Origin: Undibacterium_A arcticum
Lineage (GTDB): Bacteria > Pseudomonadota > Gammaproteobacteria > Burkholderiales > Burkholderiaceae_D
NCBI RefSeq assembly: GCF_042660705.1
Contig: NZ_JBHSUQ010000001.1
Strand: one strand, 5' to 3'
Length of the DNA stretch: 64,000 nt
The notes under the pieces are model-generated. The model did no database searches. It saw only the letters and a list, made by a program, of their open reading frames with translations, and was not told the origin of the DNA. Both the position numbers and the translations under genes were made by a program. This document shows, piece by piece, positions 16,418 through 24,969 of the stretch (positions are counted from its first letter, which is position 1; each line of letters starts with the position of its first letter).

Positions 16418-17317
16418 TTAGCGGTACTGTGCGACGACTTCGTTGATCGCGCGCTGGACGTCGCCGCGGCGATACTTGAGCAACGACACTTCGGCAGGAT
16501 CGGGCTCATAGGACACTACGTTGCCGCGCCCCGTATAAATCGCCATGTCGGGCAGTAGCGGATGTTCCTGCTCGAGCGGCGGCACTGGCTGGTCGTTGCC
16601 CGCAGCGCGGAAGAACGCCCCGAAATACTCGGCAAAAGTCAGATTCTCATCGCCGACAAGATAGGCCTTGCCCGATTCGGCACGCTGCAATGCGCCCCAT
16701 ACGGCCTCCGAAAGCGACTGGGTCGAGATGAAGTTGCTGCCGCCGGCTGGCCCGAATGCCGGCAGCCCGGGCAGCTTACCTTCGGCATAGCGGGTGTACA
16801 CCTCGAACATTTATCTGCAGTCCGGGGACCGAGCCAACGACGAAGGGCGCATTGACGCTGCACACATTGAAGGTTGGCGTTGCGAGCGCGCGCACCTTCT
16901 CATCGGCCAGATGGCGCGAACGCACGTAGGGACTACTCTGAATCAGTTCCGGAGCTACCTGTGGATAAAAACTGCCGACCAGCACCGCCCTGCGCACGCC
17001 CGCGTCGCGGGCCAGCGCAAAGAAGCGCGGCACGGCCTCGACATTGGCGCGCTCCCAATGGGCCGCCTCGTCGGTGCCGGGCGGGAGATGGCGGATATCG
17101 TTGCCCGCCGCGAAGACGATGGCGTCGAAGCGGGCAAGGTCGGCCTTGGTGAAGTCTCCCGCGACATAGTCGCCCTGGAGCAGTTCGAGTCCGGCCAGCG
17201 CGCTCGTGGACGAGGCCGGCTTGCGCGCGGCGATGCTGACCGCATTACCCTGAGCCTGGAGGAAGAGGGCCGCATGCCCGCCGATGAGTCCGGTACCGCC
17301 AATAACTAATATTTCAT
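16418..17317 (-). pseudogene. NAD-dependent epimerase/NmrA-like protein, broken copy
   Basis: Second copy of the gene at 22059-22961. The start ATG 17317 is followed by AAATATTAG, where the other copy has one more A (AAAATACTAG). The frame breaks again near 16812, where two bases are missing relative to the intact copy (CTGCAGATAAATG). The rest matches closely (VGSFYPQVAPELIQSSPYVRSRHLADEKVRALATP, YTGRGNVVSYEPDPAEVSLLKYRRGDVQRAINEVVAQYR). The 5' 100 bases differ more from the intact copy than the remainder, suggesting gene conversion. It may be sequencing error at the first site, but the two-base deletion argues for real decay. Confidence 0.8.
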
Positions 17318-17384
17318 TGTATTTCCTTGAGGTTTATCCGTGCCGACGCGTCCGGGCACGGGGAAAGTGGGCGCGAGCCGTCGC

Positions 17385-18221
17385 TCAGAGATTGAGGCCG
17401 TTACCGCTGAGTACCGGCAGGTTGGTCCAGGTACCTTTAGGATCGCGGTACCAACCAGCCGCTGCGAGTGAACCGCCATCGACGTGCAAGGCCGTTCCTG
17501 TGACCCATCCGGCCAGCGGGCTGGCGAGGAAGAGCGCGGCGCCGGCAATGTCCTCGGGCGTTCCGAAGCGCCCCATCGGAATCCAGCGCGCGATGTGCTC
17601 GCGATGCTCGGGAGGAATCATCAGGCTCACGGGGACTTGCGGTGTGTCGGTCGTTTCGGGGGCGATCAGGTTCACCCGGATGCCGCTAGGCGCCAGCTCG
17701 ACCGCGAGACTTTTTGTGAACCCGGTGATGGCTGACTTGAAAGTGGCATAGACGCTGCAATTCGGAATCGCCCGAAATCCTTCGATCGACGACACGCTGA
17801 TGATGCTGCTGCCGGGCGCATTGCGTCGCAAGAGCGGCAGCATCGCACGGGTCACCATGAAGATGTGCTTAAGGTTGACGGCATAGAGCTGCTCGATTTC
17901 CTCATCGCTATAGGACTCGAAGGGTTTGGCGAGCATCCGGAAATCGCCTACATTATTGACCAGCACATCGAGTCCGCCGAACTGTGCGCCAATCCGGTCA
18001 GCCAGCGATGCCACATGGTCTGGTCGGGTGACATCGCACTCGAGCACGAGTGCTTCGACATCCGTCGTTTCGAGCGCCTGCCTCACGGCCATTGCACGGG
18101 CGGGGTCGATTTCCGCAACTGCCAGCCGTGCACCTGCCCTGCCGAAAGCCTCGGCGGTAGCGCGGCCGATACCGGCGCCACCGCCGGTGATGAGGATAGT
18201 CTTTCCCTTGAATTCGATCAT
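17385..18221 (-). CDS. SDR-family oxidoreductase
   Basis: ATG 18221 has an AGGAGA ribosome site, whereas an upstream extension of the frame has none. The 278-residue protein has TGGGAGIGRATA, FGGLDVLVNNVG, catalytic Ser in IISVSSIEG, YATFKSA (Tyr-Lys) and TGTALHVDGG, followed by a longer C-terminal tail (AAAGWYRDPKGTWTNLPVLSGNGLNL). Asp in AVAEIDPARA suggests NAD preference. The gene is divergent from the AraC-type regulator at 18643 and upstream of the broken epimerase. Substrate unknown; hydroxysteroid dehydrogenase activity is plausible. Confidence 0.82.
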   Translation of the reverse strand: MIEFKGKTILITGGGAGIGRATAEAFGRAGARLAVAEIDPARAMAVRQALETTDVEALVLECDVTRPDHVASLADRIGAQFGGLDVLVNNVGDFRMLAKPFESYSDEEIEQLYAVNLKHIFMVTRAMLPLLRRNAPGSSIISVSSIEGFRAIPNCSVYATFKSAITGFTKSLAVELAPSGIRVNLIAPETTDTPQVPVSLMIPPEHREHIARWIPMGRFGTPEDIAGAALFLASPLAGWVTGTALHVDGGSLAAAGWYRDPKGTWTNLPVLSGNGLNL

Positions 18222-18642
18222 CTTGAGTGTCTCCTGAGTTGTCTTGCGGGTTATGATAGGAGGGACTTTCGGCATCGAGCCGCCCCCTGAGTGCCTCACG
18301 AGTTGGCACTATATTCCGGCTCGACCGCCGACAACAGGACCGATGCGGGCCAACCAGGGGACTATGGCGCTCAACTACCCCGGCCTGAACGGCCGGACCT
18401 TGAGGGGTTCAATCCGATGGACCGAGGTTGACCAGGGAGAGCCGCCGCAAAGCGGCTACGTTGTACCGAAGTACCAGACCGACGTTCACATGCTTTCTCA
18501 GAGTGAATCGGTTCTGCACACTGACCCATGGTTACGGCTACCTGTGCACGCCTTATCAACCTCAAGGAAAGGCAGCGACTGCTGCGCAGTCGGCTCCTTT
18601 CCTTCCTGGCCTGAAGGCCGGGGTTTCTCGGAGCAAAGTCTG
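18222..18642. other. Divergent intergenic region with an IS200/IS605-end-like fold
   Basis: 421 bases between the SDR and the AraC-type gene. A continuous open frame crosses it but lacks a ribosome site and family similarity. Near its right end (about 18580-18635) two compact hairpins follow each other: GACTG-CTGCG-CAGTC, then CCTGGCC-TGAA-GGCCGGG followed by GTTTCTC. This resembles the right ends of IS200/IS605-family (OrfB/IscB-associated) elements. No transposase gene is present. Confidence 0.35.
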
Positions 18643-19731
18643 ATGACAAGCTTGGCGACCTACCCGAACACTGTTCCGTTCCGGCATCTACAGCCGCTGT
18701 TGCGCGAGCTGGAGCGCCTTGGACATCCAACCCGACAGGTCTGGCGTGCGTCGGGCGCGGTGCTGGACATGGAGACGGCACTCGGCGGGGAGCAAGTGGA
18801 GATTCCCGTGCTCGACTATATTCGGGTCAACCGGTATGGCTTGGGTTTGCTGGAGCAGGCGGTTTGCGAACGGGAACAGCGACCCGCCACAGGCAAGGAA
18901 GCTTTCGACCTGATGTGCGCCTGTGTTATTAACTGTGCAGATCTAGAAGAGGTTATTCAGCAGGCAACGCTCTTCAATCGCATCCTCGATCGCCGAGGTG
19001 GAGAACTATCGCTGAAGATACAGGGTATCAGCGCCACTTTTGCGATGGATAGCCGGCGCAGGCAGAGAGACCAGGCTTCCTTTATGGTCGACCTGACGGG
19101 ATTGTCGGCCTATCACCAGCTGTTTTCATGGCTTACGGGGCGGGCTATTCCTCTCCAGGAAGTGGGGTTTATGTATGCGGCGCCGGAACAGCAACCCTTC
19201 TTTTCCAGCCAGTTTAACTGCACGATAGCGTTTGAACAGGCCACCAACTATCTGGTATTCCCTGCTCATTGCCTGCGATATCCGGTCGTGCGCAGCTACG
19301 CCGAGCTAAAGCGCATTATCGATTACTTCCCATTCGACATTCGCCTTACATCACAATTCGAGCGCGACCTGCCGGACGTCGTGCATCTGCTGATTCTGGA
19401 GGCGCTTCAGAGAAGCGGCAAGCCGTTGGGCATCGATGAGCTGGCGCAGATTTTTTATGTGAGTCCACAAACACTACGGCGCCGCTTAGCCCGAAATGGC
19501 ACGTCATACTCGCATATCAAGGAAGCCTGTCTTCAGCACATGGCTGACCACTATCTGCATCATTCCGATATGACGCTGGAACGCATCGCCGACTTGTTGG
19601 GGTTCAGTGACGCCAGAGCATTTCGGCGCGCCTTTCAGCAATGGACGGGCCTTTCCCCTTCAACCTACCGGCGCAAGCCGTCGAGGAAAACAAACTTGTC
19701 TGCAAATTCAGGACGTGTCAACACGCCTTAG
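18643..19731 (+). CDS. AraC-family transcriptional regulator
   Basis: ATG 18643 (MTSLATYPNTVPFRHLQPLL) is chosen over a longer open frame because GGAG lies 12 bases upstream and the protein then matches the usual size (362 residues). The N-terminal half resembles the arabinose-binding-like domain of OruR/ArgR-type AraC regulators. The C-terminus has two helix-turn-helix motifs (IDELAQIFYVSPQTLRRRLARNGTSYSHIKE and LERIADLLGFSDARAFRRAFQQWTGLSPSTYR). It sits between an SDR and the SnoaL-SDR-SDR operon and probably controls one or both. A LuxR-type operator-like repeat overlaps its last codons (19727-19746). Effector unknown; a steroid or acyl intermediate is likely. Confidence 0.88.
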   Translation: MTSLATYPNTVPFRHLQPLLRELERLGHPTRQVWRASGAVLDMETALGGEQVEIPVLDYIRVNRYGLGLLEQAVCEREQRPATGKEAFDLMCACVINCADLEEVIQQATLFNRILDRRGGELSLKIQGISATFAMDSRRRQRDQASFMVDLTGLSAYHQLFSWLTGRAIPLQEVGFMYAAPEQQPFFSSQFNCTIAFEQATNYLVFPAHCLRYPVVRSYAELKRIIDYFPFDIRLTSQFERDLPDVVHLLILEALQRSGKPLGIDELAQIFYVSPQTLRRRLARNGTSYSHIKEACLQHMADHYLHHSDMTLERIADLLGFSDARAFRRAFQQWTGLSPSTYRRKPSRKTNLSANSGRVNTP

Positions 19732-19746
19732 TCCAAACGGACGTTG
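19727..19746. promoter_or_regulatory. Candidate operator (site 4)
   Basis: Reads CTTAGTCC-AAAC-GGACGTTG, sharing the core AGTCC-AAAC-GGACG with site 39547-39566. It lies about 110 bases upstream of the SnoaL-SDR-SDR operon, at the very end of the AraC-type gene. Confidence 0.55.
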
Positions 19747-19853
19747 GTTCGACTGAAACCCGGTGCAACCATGTGCCTGGAACGAAGAAGCTAGGCTGCG
19801 ACGGCTCTGCTGCGCGCTTTCGAACCACAACAAACTATAAAGGATGGAGACCC

Positions 19854-20270
19854 ATGTCAAAACTGGATCACAAGCAGGCACTTTATGAGCTGGTCTGTCG
19901 CTATGCGCAAGCGGTGGACAAGCGCGACTGGACGCAGCTGGAGGCGCTGTTCACCGCGGATGCGAGCCTGAAGGGGCCGAGCTTCAGTATGGACGGACGC
20001 GCGGCCATCATTGCCGGCATGAGGGCGCTCGGCCAGTACAGCGCGACCCAGCACCATGTGCATCAGCAGCTCGTCGAACTCGATGGCCCGTCGGCCGGCG
20101 CCGAGACCTACTGCGTGGCCAATCACCTCTACGAACGCGACGGCATGAAACGCAAGCTGGATTGGGGAATCCGTTATCAGGATCGCTTCGTCTGCGAAGC
20201 CGACCAGTGGCGCTTCGCGCAGCGCATACTGCTGCTCGACTGGACGCAAGACTTGCCTGTGGAGGCGTGA
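19854..20270 (+). CDS. SnoaL-like (NTF2-fold) protein
   Basis: The start at ATG 19854 follows GGATGGAG; an upstream extension has no support. The 138-residue protein has the SnoaL-like/NTF2 pattern LYELVCRYAQAVDKRDWTQLEALFTADA. It keeps a Tyr (residue 17) and Asp (residue 22) spaced as in the bile-acid dehydratase BaiE, then HHVHQQLVEL and a Trp-rich end (QWRFAQRILLLDW). Proteins of this fold act as dehydratases, isomerases or cyclases. Its direct coupling to two SDRs suggests dehydration or isomerisation of a hydroxysteroid, but the reaction is not established. Confidence 0.78.
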   Translation: MSKLDHKQALYELVCRYAQAVDKRDWTQLEALFTADASLKGPSFSMDGRAAIIAGMRALGQYSATQHHVHQQLVELDGPSAGAETYCVANHLYERDGMKRKLDWGIRYQDRFVCEADQWRFAQRILLLDWTQDLPVEA

Positions 20271-20273
20271 ACG

Positions 20274-21131
20274 ATGAGCACGACCCGGATACTCGAAGGC
20301 AGGACCGCGCTCATCACCGGCGGCGCCGGCGGCATTGGCTCGGCCAGCGCCAGATCGCTGCTCAGAGACGGCGCGGCAGTGCTGTTGATGGGGCGGCGGC
20401 GTGAAGCGCTGGAACATGCACGGCAGCTGCTGTGTGCCGACATCCCCGGCGCCCGTGTCGAATACCACGTCGGAGACGCCGGCAAGGCGGACGATATGCA
20501 GGCCGCGCTCCAGCAGGCGTGGGCCCTGCAGGACCGGCTGGACATCGTCGTGCCCACGGTCGGCGGCGGCGCTTTTCGGCCCTTGCTGATGCACGATGCA
20601 CAGACCTTCTGCGCGGAACTCGAACTCAACATCTTGACCGCATTCCTGGCGGTTCGCCATGCGGCGCCGCTGATGGCTGCGCGGGGCGGCGGGTCCATCG
20701 TCTGTATCTCGTCGAACGCGGCGCGCATGAACTTCCGCTGGCTGTCTAGCTATTGCACCGGCAAGGCGGGGCTCGAAGCCTTCGTGCGGGCCGCGGCCGA
20801 AGAACTGGCGCCTGCCGGAATTCGAGTCAATGCGGTGCGCCCCGGCCTGACGCGATCCGAAGCGACCGGGCCGATGTTCGACAACCCGGCGCTGCTCGAC
20901 AAATTCTTCGAGCAAATGCCGCTCGGCCGTCTCGGCGAGCCCGAAGACATCGCCAGCGCGGTGCGCTACCTTGCAGGCCCGGAATCGGGCTGGGTCACAG
21001 GGCAAAGCTTTGCGGTCGATGGCGGCAGCGAACTGCGCAAGAACCCCGTGCTGGACGACACCGTGGCCTACTTGTATGGCGAGCAGGCCCTGCGCTCGGT
21101 GCTCGCCGGCAGCGCGCCGGCCGAGAGCTGA
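20274..21131 (+). CDS. SDR-family oxidoreductase
   Basis: A 285-residue SDR starting three bases after the SnoaL-like gene with a GGAGG ribosome site. Motifs: TGGAGGIGSASA, then LDIVVPTVGGG in the place of the usual NNAG, catalytic Ser in VCISSNAARM, YCTGKAG (Tyr-Lys) and TGQSFAVDGGSEL. The replaced NNAG motif (PTVGGG) is unusual and may alter the active-site asparagine network. An arginine-rich loop after strand 2 (GRRREA) suggests NADP. It probably acts on the same substrate as the neighbouring SnoaL-like protein. Confidence 0.83.
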   Translation: MSTTRILEGRTALITGGAGGIGSASARSLLRDGAAVLLMGRRREALEHARQLLCADIPGARVEYHVGDAGKADDMQAALQQAWALQDRLDIVVPTVGGGAFRPLLMHDAQTFCAELELNILTAFLAVRHAAPLMAARGGGSIVCISSNAARMNFRWLSSYCTGKAGLEAFVRAAAEELAPAGIRVNAVRPGLTRSEATGPMFDNPALLDKFFEQMPLGRLGEPEDIASAVRYLAGPESGWVTGQSFAVDGGSELRKNPVLDDTVAYLYGEQALRSVLAGSAPAES

Positions 21132-21176
21132 GCAGCGATGCATCGAAAATTTACTTCCATACTACATGAGGACAGC

Positions 21177-21935
21177 ATGAATCGAGTCAAAGATAAGGTC
21201 GCCATCATTACCGGCGCGGCCAGTGGGGTCGGCAAGGCGGATGCGCTGCTGCTCGCCGCCGAAGGCGCGCGCGTGGTGCTAACCGATGTGAACGAAGAGG
21301 CTGGGCGCGAGGTGGCCCGCGAGATCGGCGATGCGGCGCTGTTCGTTCGCCACGACATTGCAGAGGAAAATGACTGGCAGAAGGTGATCGCTGCCACGCA
21401 AGAGACTTTCGGTCAGCTCGATGTACTGGTAAACAATGCCGCAATCTGTCCCATCGGCTCGATCGAGGACACCAGCATCGAGACCTGGCGCATGGTGTTG
21501 CGGACCAACGCCGACGGCTACTTCCTCGGCTGCAAGTTCGGCGTAGAGGCGATGAAGAACAATGAAGCCGGCGGCTCGATCATCGTCATGTCGTCGGTCG
21601 CCGCCCTGGGTGGTCTGTCGATGATGTGCGCCTACACAGGCTCGAAGGGAGCAGTGACCGCGTTGACCCGCAGTGTTGCCGTGCACTGCAAACGTAGCGG
21701 CTACAAGATCCGCTGCAACTCGATACACCCGGATGGCATCTGGACGCCGATGACGCAGGCGATGATGCCAGACCTCGACCCCGCCGCGCTGGGCATAGGC
21801 ACCGATCCGATGGCGCGCATGTGCGATCCGAAGGATGTCGCCAACCTGGTGCTGTTCCTCGCCTCCGACGAATCGCGCTTCGTCAATGGCGCCGAGCTGC
21901 GCATCGACAACGCACAGCTGATTTCCTCCCTCTGA
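21177..21935 (+). CDS. SDR-family oxidoreductase (hydroxysteroid dehydrogenase-like)
   Basis: ATG 21177 has a GAGG site; an earlier in-frame ATG lacks one. The 252-residue product has TGAASGVGKADA, FGQLDVLVNNAA, SerSer in VMSSVAALGG, YTGSKGA and NGAELRIDNAQL. The pattern (CNSIHPDGIWTPM, ETWRMVLRTNADGYFLGCKFG) is close to bacterial 3-beta/17-beta and 7-alpha hydroxysteroid dehydrogenases. Asp ending the second strand (VLTDV) points to NAD. It is third in the SnoaL-SDR-SDR operon, which ends at a bidirectional hairpin. Confidence 0.85.
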   Translation: MNRVKDKVAIITGAASGVGKADALLLAAEGARVVLTDVNEEAGREVAREIGDAALFVRHDIAEENDWQKVIAATQETFGQLDVLVNNAAICPIGSIEDTSIETWRMVLRTNADGYFLGCKFGVEAMKNNEAGGSIIVMSSVAALGGLSMMCAYTGSKGAVTALTRSVAVHCKRSGYKIRCNSIHPDGIWTPMTQAMMPDLDPAALGIGTDPMARMCDPKDVANLVLFLASDESRFVNGAELRIDNAQLISSL

Positions 21936-21975
21936 GCTTCGATGTGCGGGCTTTGTATTTAGAGTGTTACGAACA

Positions 21976-22004
21976 GCTCCCTCTCCCCTTGCGGGAGAGG
22001 GAGC
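21976..22004. terminator. Bidirectional stem-loop between convergent genes
   Basis: Perfect 12-bp stem GCTCCCTCTCCC/GGGAGAGGGAGC with a five-base loop, located between the plus-strand SDR (ends 21935) and the minus-strand epimerase (ends 22059). The CTCCCTCTCCC...GGGAGAGGGAG type is a common intergenic repeat of proteobacteria and fits a shared terminator. Confidence 0.7.
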
Positions 22005-22058
22005 ACACCATGCAACGGTCAATCAGATGTCAAGAAACTTTTGGCTACCTGCATAACG

Positions 22059-22961
22059 TTATCGGTACTGTGCGACGACTTCGTTGATCGCGCGCTGGAC
22101 GTCGCCGCGGCGATACTTGAGCAACGACACCTCGGCAGGATCGGGCTCATAGGACACGACGTTGCCGCGCCCCGTATAAATCGCCATGTCGGGCAGTAGC
22201 GGATGTTCCTGCTCGAGCGGTGGCACTGGCTGGTCGTTGCCCGCAGCGCGGAAGAACGCCCCGAAATACTCAGCAAAAGTCAGGTTCTCATCGCCGACAA
22301 GATAGGCCTTGCCCGATTCGCCAAGCTGCAACGCGCCCCATATGGCCTCCGAAAGCGACTGGGTCGAGATGAAGTTGCTGCCGCCGGCTGGCCCGAATGC
22401 CGGCAGCCCGGCCAGCTTACCTTCGGCATAGCGGGTGTACACCTCGAACATCTCGACCCGCAGCCCGGGGACCGAGCCAACGACGAAGGGCGCATTGACG
22501 CTGCACACATTGAAGTTGGGCGTTGCGAGCGCGCGCACCTTCTCGTCGGCCAGATGGCGCGAACGCACATAGGGACTACTCTGAATCAGTTCCGGAGCCA
22601 CCTGTGGATAAAAACTGCCGACCAGCACCGCCCTGCGCACGCCCGCGTCGCGGGCCAGGGCGAAGAAGCGCGGCACGGCCTCGACATTGGCGCGCTCCCA
22701 ATGGGCCGCCTCGTCGGTGCCGGGCGGGAGATGGCGAATATCGTTGCCCGCCGCGAAGACGATGGCGTCGAAACGGGCAAGGTCGGCCTTGGTGAAGTCT
22801 CCCGCGACATAGTCGCCCTGCAACAGATCGAGCTTCGACAGTGGCGTGGTCGACGCCGGTGGTTTGCGTGCCGCGATGCTGACTTGATTGCCCTGGCCCT
22901 GGAGGAAGAGGGCCGCATGCCCACCAATCAGTCCGGTACCGCCAATAACTAGTATTTTCAT
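22059..22961 (-). CDS. NAD-dependent epimerase/dehydratase-like (extended/atypical SDR)
   Basis: Intact 300-residue protein with N-terminal Rossmann motif VIGGTGLIGGHAA, then IVFAAGNDIRHLPPGTDEAAHWERANVE, VLVGSFYPQVAPELI (Tyr without the usual YxxxK spacing), FISTQSLSEAIWGAL and NLTFAEYFGAFFRAAG. It resembles NmrA/epimerase-type extended SDRs that act on sugars, flavonoids or sterols (3-beta-HSD-like). A broken paralogue lies at 16418-17317. It is last in the minus-strand operon that begins with the BaiE-like gene at 26238. Function in steroid catabolism is inferred from position only. Confidence 0.78.
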   Translation of the reverse strand: MKILVIGGTGLIGGHAALFLQGQGNQVSIAARKPPASTTPLSKLDLLQGDYVAGDFTKADLARFDAIVFAAGNDIRHLPPGTDEAAHWERANVEAVPRFFALARDAGVRRAVLVGSFYPQVAPELIQSSPYVRSRHLADEKVRALATPNFNVCSVNAPFVVGSVPGLRVEMFEVYTRYAEGKLAGLPAFGPAGGSNFISTQSLSEAIWGALQLGESGKAYLVGDENLTFAEYFGAFFRAAGNDQPVPPLEQEHPLLPDMAIYTGRGNVVSYEPDPAEVSLLKYRRGDVQRAINEVVAQYR

Positions 22962-23036
22962 TGTGTCTCCTATTGATGAGCAGTTCGTGGGGCCGTCGTC
23001 GAGGGGCGGGAATGCCCGCCCAGGCCCCGTTCAGGA

Positions 23037-23752
23037 TCAGGCCGCAGGCGTCTTGATGATGTATTGGCTGCTTGGCATCACGTCGATCTTGTCGAAGTCG
23101 ATGAAGCGCTGGCAACTCTCCATCATCGCCCCAACATGGCGCTGAAATTTGTCTTCGTCGCCGACTGCGTTAAAGAACGCATGGGGATCGGTCATCGCCG
23201 CGGCCGGGAAGCATTCCTCGACGATCGCATCGTAGATCGGTGCCGCATAAGTCAGCGGACGCACCACCACGTTTTGCACATAGAGGAAGTTGTCCTGGGT
23301 ATCGATCGCCACCGGCGTATGCTGGTTGTGCCAGATGTCCAGCCAGGCCTCGGGTGTGAGCCGCGGCGGCCGCTTCAGGAACGCTAGCTGCGAGAAGCCC
23401 GCAGTGCGCTCGCCCGGCAGTGCCGGGAAGCGTGTATTGCGAATGGGCTGCGACTCAGTGACCAAATAGCCTGCCACCCTGGTCGCCGCCGCCTCGATCA
23501 CCGCGTCGAACGGCCGGCGAAATCTTTCAATTGCGCTGTCCACCCACAGCGACAGGAAGCCGTCGATCTGCGGTCGGGTATTCATTTGGCGCAGTCCGGC
23601 GGCTGGCTGGACGGCCTGGTCCGGCACGTTACCTGCAATCCACGCGCACCGAGCGCGAGCAGCCTATCGGCCACCTCGGTGCGCAGCTTGCGGCCAAATT
23701 CCTCGGCGTTGGTTTGGGCATCGCGCCAGACAATGTAGACGACTTTTTCCAT
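23037..23752 (-). CDS. EthD-domain protein (one frameshift)
   Basis: The intended protein starts at ATG 23752 (MEKVVYIVWRDAQTNAEEFGRKLR) behind AAGGAATTC. The frame changes near 23632 (CAGGTAACGTGCC, one base missing after QV) and continues VPDQAVQPAAGLRQMNTRPQIDGFLSLW to the end IDVMPSSQYIIKTPAA. The total of about 238 residues comprises two EthD-like ferredoxin-fold halves, each with an AWLDIWHNQHTPVA-like segment. EthD proteins are small accessory or isomerase/lactonase-like factors in degradation pathways. Its partner genes here are SDR, VOC and SnoaL-like genes. A decayed relative lies at 25575-25742. Confidence 0.75.
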
Positions 23753-23940
23753 AGCAAGAATTCCTTTCGATTAAGTTCACTGAAACAAATGAATGCAAAG
23801 CGCAGTCCGCCACGGACGTCCTGCCTGACGTGGGAATCGATTCCAGCGCTTTTGCGGCGCTGTCGCTGGATGCTGCACCCAGTGCATCACTGCGCCGGGC
23901 GTTCATCCGGGATCACCCCGCTCCTCCGGCAAGCTGCTCA

Positions 23941-24735
23941 TTACACAGTCGCCGGCACACCGCCCATGGCCGCGTAGATCTCCTGAATCGAAGGATTGCG
24001 GCGCAAAGTCTGCCCGCCGTTCACTTGCAGATTTTGGCCTGTGACGAAGGAAGATTCATCGCTAGCGAGCCACAAGGCGGCATTCGCGATGTCTTCGGCA
24101 ATGCCAGGGCGCTGCAGTGGAATCTCTCTTTTGTACAGGTTCGCGATGGGCTCGAAATTCAGGCCGCCGTGAGACATCGGTGTATCCGCCGTACCTCCCG
24201 GCGAAATGGAGTTAGCTCGAATACCCTGCGCACCGAATTCGTGCGCGACGCAACGGATAACGTGGTCCATCCCCGCCTTCGTCCCCATGTACGCGGCATG
24301 GTTGTCCATCATGATCGTTGCCGTCACGGAAGAAATCTCGATGATCGACCCACCATGGACCATTGCCTTAACCATGGCCTGCAGGAACTGGAACGGGCCA
24401 ATGAATTGTATGGCAGCCATTTGCTCAAGCTCTTCGCGCGTGGTCGCTGTGAAGGGCTTCAGTAACCCCCAACCAGTGGCGTTTACGCCGACATCGATCC
24501 GGCCAAACCGGTCCAGTGCGGTCTGAATCAGCTGCTCGATGTCGTCCTGGCGCGTGATATCGCAGACGGCCCACGCCACGCCGATCTCATTTGCGGCCTC
24601 TTCCAGTGCCTCCTGTCGGCGCCCCGCGATCATCACCTTCGCGCCTTCGGCGACGAAACGGCGCGCGATCGCTTGCCCCATATTGCCGGGAGTCACGCCC
24701 AATACGACGGCGACCTTGTCTTGAATACGTCCCAT
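23941..24735 (-). CDS. SDR-family oxidoreductase
   Basis: A 264-residue SDR with an atypical cofactor loop VLGVTPGNMGQAIA (TPGNMG replaces TGxxxGIG), as in enoyl-reductase-like SDRs. Further motifs: FGRIDVGVNATGWG, IIEISSVTATIM, YMGTKAG (Tyr-Lys) and TGQNLQVNGGQTLRRNP. Arg-Arg after strand 2 (AGRRQEA) suggests NADP. It lies in the minus-strand BaiE-like operon, between the EthD protein and a deleted SDR. A role on a steroid keto or enoyl group is plausible but unproven. Confidence 0.83.
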   Translation of the reverse strand: MGRIQDKVAVVLGVTPGNMGQAIARRFVAEGAKVMIAGRRQEALEEAANEIGVAWAVCDITRQDDIEQLIQTALDRFGRIDVGVNATGWGLLKPFTATTREELEQMAAIQFIGPFQFLQAMVKAMVHGGSIIEISSVTATIMMDNHAAYMGTKAGMDHVIRCVAHEFGAQGIRANSISPGGTADTPMSHGGLNFEPIANLYKREIPLQRPGIAEDIANAALWLASDESSFVTGQNLQVNGGQTLRRNPSIQEIYAAMGGVPATV

Positions 24736-24774
24736 TAGTACTGTCCTCGATAAATGACCTGAACTCCGGATTGA

Positions 24775-24896
24775 TCAACCTGCTACATACCCACCATCGA
24801 CTGCCAACGCATGGCCGCGAAGAGCTGGGCGCTTGCTCGCCCGATTCCACTACCCGCCCCTGTAACCAGCGCGATCTTGCCCTCCACTAGCCCCAT
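24775..24896 (-). pseudogene. SDR gene reduced to its two ends by internal deletion
   Basis: After a good GGGAGA ribosome site, ATG 24896 begins a normal SDR N-terminus (MGLVEGKIALVTGAGSGIGR, then ASAQLFAA). The sequence then jumps, with a frame change, to a normal SDR C-terminus (HALAVDGGYVAG-stop, ending 24775). Some 200 central codons with the catalytic Ser-Tyr-Lys are gone. It is not an annotation artefact: both ends are recognisable within 122 bases. Confidence 0.75.
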
Positions 24897-24969
24897 GCTC
24901 ATCTCCCTGTTTCTCTGTCTATTGATTGTTCGATTCGGGCCTGCGTCCGCTGCCTGGCTTCTGCAATCG

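Noticed and set aside
18244..18642. N-terminal extension of the AraC-type regulator
   Set aside because: No family similarity and no ribosome site; ATG 18643 has GGAG upstream and gives the normal length.
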